Source: Clostridia bacterium (GTDB taxonomy: Bacteria; Bacillota; Clostridia; Peptostreptococcales; Anaerovoracaceae). Taken from it: a DNA stretch of 13,308 nucleotides. Both the position numbers and the translations under genes were made by a program. Positions 8,388 to 13,308 of this stretch are shown here, in pieces. Positions within the stretch are counted from its first letter, which is position 1, and every line of letters begins with the position of its first letter. The notes under the pieces were generated by a model. It saw nothing but the letters and a program-made list of their open reading frames with translations. It had not been told where the DNA came from and searched no databases. The stretch is from contig JAKSSJ010000031.1 of the NCBI GenBank assembly GCA_024403215.1, positions 1 to 13,308 on the forward strand. Direction: 5' to 3'.

Positions 8388-9699
8388 CGATTCCATTTTC
8401 CTTTCTTTGTATCATCTCATCGATACGCTCTATATAAACCTCATAGTTTGAAACATTTGGAACTCTTTCAAGTCTATTCTCATCTGGATAATACACCTTT
8501 GAGATTCCTCCGGCTCCAAGAGCTACTATCGTTTGATTTTCTTCCATAATGCGAATGTTATATATACTAGCTTTGTTATCCTTGCAATATCCAACATTCT
8601 CAAAATTTCCTGCCATATGCTTTTGTCTGTACAAATAGTATGGCTGATATTTATTTATATCTAATGCAGCTGAGGCATACGCAAGCATTTCTCTAACAAC
8701 GCCAGCCTGCCTTACTGCATAATATTTATCTTCTTCAATTAGTCTTGACGCTCTTTTAACTGCAAGCGTATGAACTGTAATATTTTCTGGATTAAGATCA
8801 ATAATCTTATCAAGACTATATTTTAAATCGTCTTTATCTTCTCCTGGGAGTCCTGCTATCATATCCATGTTGATGATGAAATCACCAGTTTCTCTTGCAA
8901 GTTTATATGCACTAGTAATAGCTTCTGGACTATGGAGTCTTCCAATAGCATCTAAGGTCTTTTGATTCATGCTCTGAGGATTAATACTAATTCTTCCAGC
9001 ATGATGCCTTGATACTGATAGGAGCTTATTTTTATTTATTGTATCTGGCCGGCCACACTCAACTGTAAACTCTTTAGTTCTATCTTCTATAAAGTATTCT
9101 TCAGTAAGCGTAAGCAGCTTTTCAAATTGCTCATCATTTAAAGCTGTTGGTGTGCCACCGCCAATATATATTGATTCAGCAAATAGACCTTTTGATTCTA
9201 ATATCTTTGATACAACTACAATTTCTTTTTCTAATGCCCTTAGATATTCATCTGCCTTATCAGCTGTATACTTATTGCTTGTAAACGAGCAATACGAGCA
9301 TCTTGTTGGGCAAAATGGAATTCCTATATAAAGTCCTATTGCTTTTCTATCTGTGTTATACAGGACATCTTCTTGAAGCCTAAAAACCTTATTAAGAAGA
9401 TTTATCTTTTCATCTGAAAGATAATACTCATCCTTCATAATTCTGTTTGCGAGTTCTACGCCTTTTTCTTTAGCAAGTGATGCATAAAGCTTATGAGGCC
9501 TTACACCTGTAAGTATTCCCCAGTCTAAGGTTTTTCCTGTTTCTTTTGATAAAAGCTTATACGCATTTCTTTTTTGTTCATTTTTAGAAAGAGCCTTGTC
9601 ATCTCTTTCTATAACAAACTCATCATCCATAGCAAACATCTTTGCAAGTTCAGAAATCTCATATTCAGCTTTATCATCAGATGAATAAATCTTATACAA
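8380..9699 (-). CDS. hemZ: HemZ-family radical SAM protein (annotated as oxygen-independent coproporphyrinogen III dehydrogenase)
   Basis: A radical SAM enzyme of 439 residues from the chosen TTG. The iron-sulfur motif C-x3-C-x2-C is C130, C134, C137 (GIPFCPTRCSYCSF). HemZ landmarks follow in order: WGILTGVRPHKL (60-71), YIGGGTPTALN, VECGRPDTI, RISINPQSMNQKTLDAIGR, NMDMIAGLPGED, TVHTLAVKRAS and YYLYRQKHMAGNFENVGY. Bacillus HemZ is about 500 residues, so this one is shorter, mainly in the N-terminal part. HemZ was assigned to anaerobic coproporphyrinogen III oxidation, but no heme gene is nearby, so its substrate here is uncertain. Start choice: TTG at 9720 has a 1-nt spacer from AGGA. TTG at 9699 has GAGG 10 nt upstream and aligns with the family N-terminus. 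No ATG fits. The gene overlaps the upstream hydrolase gene by 8 nt. Confidence 0.88.
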   Translation of the reverse strand: MYKIYSSDDKAEYEISELAKMFAMDDEFVIERDDKALSKNEQKRNAYKLLSKETGKTLDWGILTGVRPHKLYASLAKEKGVELANRIMKDEYYLSDEKINLLNKVFRLQEDVLYNTDRKAIGLYIGIPFCPTRCSYCSFTSNKYTADKADEYLRALEKEIVVVSKILESKGLFAESIYIGGGTPTALNDEQFEKLLTLTEEYFIEDRTKEFTVECGRPDTINKNKLLSVSRHHAGRISINPQSMNQKTLDAIGRLHSPEAITSAYKLARETGDFIINMDMIAGLPGEDKDDLKYSLDKIIDLNPENITVHTLAVKRASRLIEEDKYYAVRQAGVVREMLAYASAALDINKYQPYYLYRQKHMAGNFENVGYCKDNKASIYNIRIMEENQTIVALGAGGISKVYYPDENRLERVPNVSNYEVYIERIDEMIQRKENGIDG

Positions 9700-10291
9700 A
9701 AGGATTGTACCTCTTCTCAAATCCTATACTTGTTTCTGCTCCATGACCCGGAAGAACTCTTGTGTCATCAGGAAGAGCAAAAAGCTTATTTAGTGACTGC
9801 ATCAGTTCTTCTCCATCACCTGTTGGTAAATCTGTTCTACCAACTGAGCACTGGAAAAGCGTATCTCCAGAGAAAAGAACATCTTCTGCTAATATGCACA
9901 TTCCACCCTTTGAGTGACCTGGAGTTTCAATAAACTTTAATGTAATATCTCCAAGCTCTAGCTCATCATTATCTTTTATCCAAATATCAGCAACTATTCC
10001 GCCAGGACCATGACTAAGTGCTCTTTCGTAGAGCATTTTAGCCTCCTTCTTGCAGGCTACAAGCTTTGCCTTTGGAAAAGCGTTCTGATAAAACTTTGTT
10101 CCAGTTGTATGGTCAAAATGTCCGTGAGTTAAAATTATGTACTGAAGATTTAGTCCAAGCCTAATAACCTCATCGACAATTTCTTTTTTATTATCAGTAG
10201 CATCAATAAGTGCTGCTGCATTTGTATTCTCATCCCAGACTAGATAGTCATTATTTTCTATCATGCCTATGACAAATTTTTTAATCTGCAT
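9692..10291 (-). CDS. Metallo-beta-lactamase-fold hydrolase (glyoxalase II-like, YcbL type)
   Basis: A 199-residue single-domain metallo-beta-lactamase-fold hydrolase. The metal site is complete: H56, H58, D60 and H61 (THGHFDH), H126 (TPGHSKGG), D143 (FSGDTLF) and H183 (LPGHGAET). The block FSGDTLFQCSVGRTDLPTGD is typical of the short glyoxalase II-like/YcbL group, which lacks the C-terminal helical glutathione-binding domain of classical glyoxalase II. The substrate is likely a thioester or related small molecule but cannot be named from sequence. There is no signal peptide, so it is cytoplasmic. The ATG has GGAG with a 5-nt spacer and lies 14 nt after the rel stop. From memory, a short hydrolase between rel and hemZ-hisS-aspS recurs in Clostridia, suggesting a conserved but undefined role in this operon. 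Confidence 0.9.
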   Translation of the reverse strand: MQIKKFVIGMIENNDYLVWDENTNAAALIDATDNKKEIVDEVIRLGLNLQYIILTHGHFDHTTGTKFYQNAFPKAKLVACKKEAKMLYERALSHGPGGIVADIWIKDNDELELGDITLKFIETPGHSKGGMCILAEDVLFSGDTLFQCSVGRTDLPTGDGEELMQSLNKLFALPDDTRVLPGHGAETSIGFEKRYNPFV

Positions 10292-10305
10292 TTTATCTCC
10301 AAATC

Positions 10306-12483
10306 TTAGTGACTAGTTCTGTATACTTCAGAAACGTCTTTAATCTGCTTTAATCTAGAAATCATCTTGTCTATATCTCCAGTATTTCTAATACCAAGGG
10401 TAATAGTGATTGAGCACATACCATCAGCATCAGTTTTAGCATTGACACCAGTTAAGTTTACTTCCATGTCGTCGCATACTTTAGAGATATCAGAGAGCAT
10501 GCCTTTTCTATCTGATCCAAACAAAGTGATTTCAGCATCAAATGACATTTTTGTTCCATCAAGATCCCACTCAACATCAATAAGTCTGCCTTCCTGATCC
10601 ATAGGAATAAAGAGCATATTTACGCAGTCTTTTCTATGGATAGAAACTCCTCTGCCTTTAGTTGTGTATCCAATGATTTCATCTCCAGGTACAGGGTTGC
10701 AGCATTTTGAGAATCTTACGAGAAGATTATCAACGCCTTTAACCTTAACACCTTTTGTTCCAGTTTTAGGAACAATATTTGCAGCACTATTTAATAGTTT
10801 CTTTTCTGCACGTTCTCTACTCTGCTGAGCAGTAATTTCCTCTTCATGAGTGTAGCTTAGACAAACAAGAAGAACCTTATTGATAATTGCTCCGCCTGCT
10901 GCAAGTGCAGTATATAGATCTGCTACAGAAACAAAGCCAAGTTTTTTAGCTGTTCTATCAATGTGCTTTTCAGAAAGCACTGTTTCAACATCAAAGCCTC
11001 TCTTTTGACAAGCTTTTTCTATTACTTCTCTACCCTTAGAGCCAGCATTGACTTTATTTTCTCTATTGAGATATTGTCTTATCTTAGTTTTTGCTGAGTT
11101 TGTTTGAACTATTTTAAGCCAATCTGCGTTTGGACCTCTTGAGCTATTAGATGTTACTATGTCAACTATCTCACCGTTTTTGAGAACGTAATCGATAGGA
11201 ACCATCTTTCCGTTTACTCTTGCACCAACGCATTTATCTCCAACCTTAGAGTGAATCTTATATGCAAAGTCGAGTGGAGTTGCTCCCTTTGGAAGCTCCA
11301 TTACATCTCCTTTTGGAGTGAATACAAATACTTGACTTGAGAAAAGATCAACCTTAAGTGTTTCAAAGAACTCCTGAGAGTTTTCAATATCCTTTTGCCA
11401 TTCAAGAGTTTGTCTAATCCATGAAAGCTTTACTTCTTCATTGTTTGTTGAATCTGTTATGCCTTCTTTGTACTTCCAGTGAGCAGCAACACCATATTCA
11501 TCAATCTGATGCATCTCCCAGGTTCTAATTTGAATCTCGAATGGATTGCCAGAATTAGAAAATACCGTAGTATGAATAGATTGATATCTATTGGACTTTG
11601 GCATTGCAACATAATCTTTAAATCTACCTGGAATTGGAGTCCATCTCGTGTGAATGGCGCCAAGTACGGTGTAGCATTCAGCAATAGTATTAACTATGAT
11701 ACGAATTGCGGTAAGATCAAAGATTTCATCAATATCCTTTTGTTGCACTTGCATTTTTTTATAAATGCTGTAATAGTGTTTTGTTCTACCGTAAATTTCA
11801 TATTCGATTCCAAGATCTGATAAAGCAATCTCAATCTTGCTGATAAGATTATCAATATCATCTTCCTTGTTTTCTAATCTTCTTTGCATTGCATCATCAA
11901 TACGTTTGTATTCAGATGGATGCAAATTCATGAATGCAATATCTTCAAGCTCAAACTTGAACTTATACATACCAAGTCTAGCGGCAATTGGTGCATAAAC
12001 CTCTAAGGTTTCCGAGCACTTTTCATGACGCTTTTCTGGGCTCATGTATTCAATGGTTCTCATGTTATGAAGTCTATCGCAAAGCTTTATAACAAGGACC
12101 CTGATATCTTTAGACATGGCAAGGAACATCTTTCTGATGTTTTCTGCCTGAGCCTCTTCCTTGGATGAATACTCAAGATTAGTAAGCTTAGTTACGCCAT
12201 CAACCATCAAAGCTATGTCGTCACCAAATTCTTTTTTAATATCGTCTAAGGTGCAGTCTGTATCTTCTACGACATCATGAAGAATACCAGCAACGATTGA
12301 ATGGTCATCCATACCAATCTCTGCAAGTATCTTTGCTACAGCGAGCGGATGTATAATATATGGCTCGCCGGACTTTCTTTTTTGGTCCTTATGAAATTCT
12401 GTAGCCTTCTCAACAGCTTTTTCTAGCAGCTGTGCATCATAATGTGGGTTAAACCCGAGAAGTTCTTCAACGATTTCTGACAT
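10306..12483 (-). CDS. rel: Bifunctional (p)ppGpp synthetase/hydrolase, long RSH Rel
   Basis: A 725-residue long RSH protein that makes (p)ppGpp on ribosomes with uncharged tRNA and also degrades it. The HD hydrolase is at about 25-180, with H45, H69-D70, the E73-D74 catalytic pair and D136 intact. The synthetase is at about 225-340, with GRTKHYYSIYKKM (232-244), D256, the R287-x-K289-D290 motif typical of bifunctional enzymes (monofunctional RelA has ExDD), YQSIHTTV and E316 (FEIQIR). The TGS domain is at about 383-445. The zinc-finger/conserved-Cys domain has C594-C595, H616 and C620. The ACT domain is at about 648-725. Both activities are therefore expected. The ATG at 12481-12483 has no recognisable Shine-Dalgarno and follows a terminator by about 14-20 nt; no promoter is visible between them. 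The symbol relA is also used for this gene. Confidence 0.97.
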   Translation of the reverse strand: MSEIVEELLGFNPHYDAQLLEKAVEKATEFHKDQKRKSGEPYIIHPLAVAKILAEIGMDDHSIVAGILHDVVEDTDCTLDDIKKEFGDDIALMVDGVTKLTNLEYSSKEEAQAENIRKMFLAMSKDIRVLVIKLCDRLHNMRTIEYMSPEKRHEKCSETLEVYAPIAARLGMYKFKFELEDIAFMNLHPSEYKRIDDAMQRRLENKEDDIDNLISKIEIALSDLGIEYEIYGRTKHYYSIYKKMQVQQKDIDEIFDLTAIRIIVNTIAECYTVLGAIHTRWTPIPGRFKDYVAMPKSNRYQSIHTTVFSNSGNPFEIQIRTWEMHQIDEYGVAAHWKYKEGITDSTNNEEVKLSWIRQTLEWQKDIENSQEFFETLKVDLFSSQVFVFTPKGDVMELPKGATPLDFAYKIHSKVGDKCVGARVNGKMVPIDYVLKNGEIVDIVTSNSSRGPNADWLKIVQTNSAKTKIRQYLNRENKVNAGSKGREVIEKACQKRGFDVETVLSEKHIDRTAKKLGFVSVADLYTALAAGGAIINKVLLVCLSYTHEEEITAQQSRERAEKKLLNSAANIVPKTGTKGVKVKGVDNLLVRFSKCCNPVPGDEIIGYTTKGRGVSIHRKDCVNMLFIPMDQEGRLIDVEWDLDGTKMSFDAEITLFGSDRKGMLSDISKVCDDMEVNLTGVNAKTDADGMCSITITLGIRNTGDIDKMISRLKQIKDVSEVYRTSH

Positions 12484-12499
12484 TCTTAACTAGTCCATA

Positions 12500-12540
12500 A
12501 AATGAAAAACAAGGCATGTGCTAATTTTGCACATGCCCTG
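12500..12540 (-). terminator. Rho-independent terminator between yajC and rel (possible attenuator)
   Basis: On the minus strand a perfect 9-bp inverted repeat (GGCATGTGC and GCACATGCC, arms 12529-12537 and 12513-12521) flanks a 7-nt loop. The stem extends to 12 bp (12510-12540) through a G-U, an A-U and a C-G pair. TTTTT, then CA, then TTTT follow immediately. It begins 14 nt past the yajC stop and is a textbook intrinsic terminator. The rel start codon is only 14-20 nt further on, so transcripts reaching rel either read through it or start at a promoter I cannot recognise. Confidence 0.9.
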
Positions 12541-12554
12541 CGAAAATCAATTTT

Positions 12555-12995
12555 CTATTCTGCTTTTTCTGCAGGTGCTTCTTCTTTAGCTTCAACTTTA
12601 TTGTTGGAACCAAGCTTTTTGATATTCTTTTTATTTGGTTTAGTAGCTTCTGCTGTTTCTTTATCTTCAGCCTTTACAGTTTTTCCGCCAGCAGCTACTT
12701 CTTCTCCTGTATCAACGTTAGCAATGGCGTTCTTTAAGATTTCCATCTTTACTCTGTCTGAACCTACCATGATAACAACTCTATCAGAATCTTCTTTTAC
12801 TCTTGCAACTGTTCCGCAGATACCACCGATAGTGATAATCTTATCACCAGGCTTAAGCTCTGATCTCATTTTCTTTTGCTCTTTTTCTCTCTTATTCTGA
12901 GGACGAATAAAGAGAAGATATAGAGCTGCAAACATAATAATAATTACAAGCCATGACATTACTGGGCTTTGTGCTTGTGTTGTTGCTGTATCCAT
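12555..12995 (-). CDS. yajC: YajC, Sec translocase accessory subunit
   Basis: A 146-residue YajC/preprotein translocase subunit. YajC associates with SecDF-YidC and the SecYEG channel at the inner membrane; its exact role is minor and still unclear. One N-terminal membrane helix is at about 13-30 (MSWLVIIIMFAALYLLFI). The family signature RPQNKREKEQKKM and then LKPGDKIITIGGICGTV follow at 31-63. The C-terminal ~45 residues are rich in A, E and K and probably disordered, making the protein longer than the usual 90-115 residues. The ATG has a strong site, AGGAGG (13002-13007) with a 6-nt spacer. It is the first gene after its own promoter and is followed by a terminator, so it may be largely monocistronic. 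No secD or secF lies in the window. Confidence 0.94.
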   Translation of the reverse strand: MDTATTQAQSPVMSWLVIIIMFAALYLLFIRPQNKREKEQKKMRSELKPGDKIITIGGICGTVARVKEDSDRVVIMVGSDRVKMEILKNAIANVDTGEEVAAGGKTVKAEDKETAEATKPNKKNIKKLGSNNKVEAKEEAPAEKAE

Positions 12996-13001
12996 AATTT
13001 T

Positions 13002-13007
13002 CCTCCT
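13002..13007 (-). promoter_or_regulatory. Strong Shine-Dalgarno of yajC
   Basis: AGGAGG on the minus strand, 6 nt before the yajC ATG. It fixes the start codon and contrasts with the absence of any such site before rel. Confidence 0.85.
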
Positions 13008-13030
13008 AAATAAATTCTGTAATATACTAT

Positions 13031-13058
13031 ATTATATACAAAAACCTTGATTTTGCAA
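13031..13058 (-). promoter_or_regulatory. Sigma-A-type promoter of yajC (and possibly the rel operon)
   Basis: On the minus strand the -35 is TTGCAA (13053-13058) and the -10 is a perfect TATAAT (13031-13036), separated by 16 nt. Transcription would start near 13024, giving a leader of about 28 nt that ends with AGGAGG and the yajC ATG. The -35 directly abuts the -35 of the divergent tRNA-Leu promoter. Confidence 0.8.
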
Positions 13059-13075
13059 GCAATAAATGTTAAAAT
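13047..13075 (+). promoter_or_regulatory. Sigma-A-type promoter of tRNA-Leu
   Basis: On the plus strand the -35 is TTGATT (13047-13052) and the -10 is TAAAAT (13070-13075), with a 17-nt spacer. Transcription would start near 13082, about 12 nt before the mature tRNA 5' end, a usual distance for tRNA genes. It overlaps the yajC promoter region head to head. Confidence 0.68.
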
Positions 13076-13093
13076 TAGCCATTATTCAAACTT

Positions 13094-13182
13094 GCCGGTG
13101 TGGTGGAATTGGCAGACGCGCAGGACTCAAAATCCTGTTTTGTGAAAGCAAAGTGCGGGTTCGACCCCCGCCACCGGCACCA
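13094..13182 (+). tRNA. tRNA-Leu, anticodon CAA (decodes UUG)
   Basis: An 89-nt class II tRNA with an encoded CCA end. The acceptor stem pairs GCCGGTG (13094-13100) with CACCGGC (13172-13178); the discriminator is A13179 and CCA is 13180-13182. The anticodon stem CAGGA/TCCTG (13121-13125, 13133-13137) encloses the loop CTCAAAA with anticodon CAA at 13128-13130. A long variable arm (about 13138-13154) forms a TTTG/CAAA stem, as expected for leucine tRNAs. The T arm pairs GCGGG with CCCGC around TTCGACC. The discriminator A and long variable arm agree with leucine identity. It is the only RNA gene seen and is divergent from the minus-strand genes. Confidence 0.97.
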
Positions 13183-13219
13183 ACTTTGTGGCTTATTTCG
13201 CCAGCAATAATACAAATAA

Positions 13220-13252
13220 AAACGACTCTCGCGTCCGAGAGTCGTTTATTTT
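13220..13252 (+). terminator. Bidirectional rho-independent terminator after tRNA-Leu
   Basis: A perfect 12-bp inverted repeat (13220-13231 and 13236-13247) with the 4-nt loop CGTC. On the plus strand it ends in TTTATTTT and lies about 38 nt after the tRNA CCA end, so it should end the tRNA transcript. On the minus strand the stem is followed by TTTTTATTT, a better U-tract, so it probably also stops a convergent minus-strand transcript from beyond the right edge and insulates the tRNA-yajC region. Confidence 0.9.
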
Positions 13253-13308
13253 GGGCTTCCCGACTTTAATGGTGGGCAAGATTTTTAACAGATATTGAAA
13301 GATATTGT
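13253..13308. other. Right-edge sequence without recognised gene
   Basis: The last 56 bases after the terminator hold no gene I can recognise on either strand. An 8-nt direct repeat (AGATATTG, twice with 2 nt between) lies near the very end. It is too short and too AT-rich to interpret and may belong to the 3' flank of a neighbouring minus-strand gene. Confidence 0.4.

Noticed and set aside
9692..10291. Beta-lactamase or antibiotic resistance gene
   Set aside because: The fold is shared, but the GDTLFQCSVGRTD signature and lack of a signal peptide point to the glyoxalase II-like housekeeping group.
11479..11820. Plus-strand open frame opposite rel
   Set aside because: It is a shadow of the rel synthetase region and has no recognisable domain.
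12484..12554. T-box, riboswitch or leader peptide before rel
   Set aside because: Only 71 bases separate yajC and rel, and they are filled by the terminator hairpin. No T-box sequence or specifier structure is present. The ATG upstream of rel is followed after one codon by a stop.
13066..13269. Plus-strand open frame of 67 codons near the right end
   Set aside because: It runs straight through the tRNA-Leu gene and the terminator hairpin, so it cannot be a real protein gene.
13290..13308. Two copies of AGATATTG at the right edge
   Set aside because: An 8-nt AT-rich repeat at the window end is expected by chance and is too short to call a site.
1..13308. CRISPR array, insertion sequence, phage or toxin-antitoxin system
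   Set aside because: There are no regularly spaced repeats, transposase motifs or terminal inverted repeats, and almost all sequence is accounted for by housekeeping genes.

Overview
The window is a compact, AT-rich stretch of chromosome from a low-GC Gram-positive bacterium, most likely a Clostridia member (Lachnospiraceae or a close relative). The evidence is a long-form bifunctional Rel, RNase J, a HemZ-type radical SAM protein, a YlbF-family protein, a cysteine-rich HisRS and strong AGGAGG-type ribosome binding sites. No mobile element, CRISPR array, phage gene or pseudogene is visible. No stretch above 300 bases lacks a gene.

All protein genes lie on the minus strand. Transcription runs from right to left: yajC, rel, a metallo-beta-lactamase-fold hydrolase, hemZ, hisS, aspS, yqeK, rsfS, leuS, rnj (RNase J), and the start of a YlbF-family gene cut by the left edge. 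From rel leftward, neighbours either overlap or are 14 nt apart or less, so this is almost certainly one operon. A clear sigma-A-type promoter precedes yajC. A strong rho-independent terminator lies between yajC and rel. On the plus strand, a tRNA-Leu (anticodon CAA) is transcribed divergently from yajC and is followed by a bidirectional terminator.

The genes form a translation, starvation and RNA-turnover set. Three aminoacyl-tRNA synthetases (His, Asp, Leu) consume amino acids and ATP. Rel makes and degrades (p)ppGpp in response to uncharged tRNA. YqeK is predicted to hydrolyse Ap4A, a synthetase by-product. RsfS silences ribosomes when nutrients are scarce. RNase J and the YlbF-type protein act in mRNA processing and decay.

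The most interesting points are regulatory. The yajC and tRNA-Leu promoters stand back to back with their -35 hexamers touching. The terminator ends about 14-20 nt before rel, and rel has no visible promoter or Shine-Dalgarno of its own, which suggests read-through control. Secondary points are a shortened YqeK loop, a low-complexity basic N-terminal tail on RNase J, and a hemZ gene with no heme genes nearby. I did not find a clearly new multi-gene system; the content is mostly core housekeeping.
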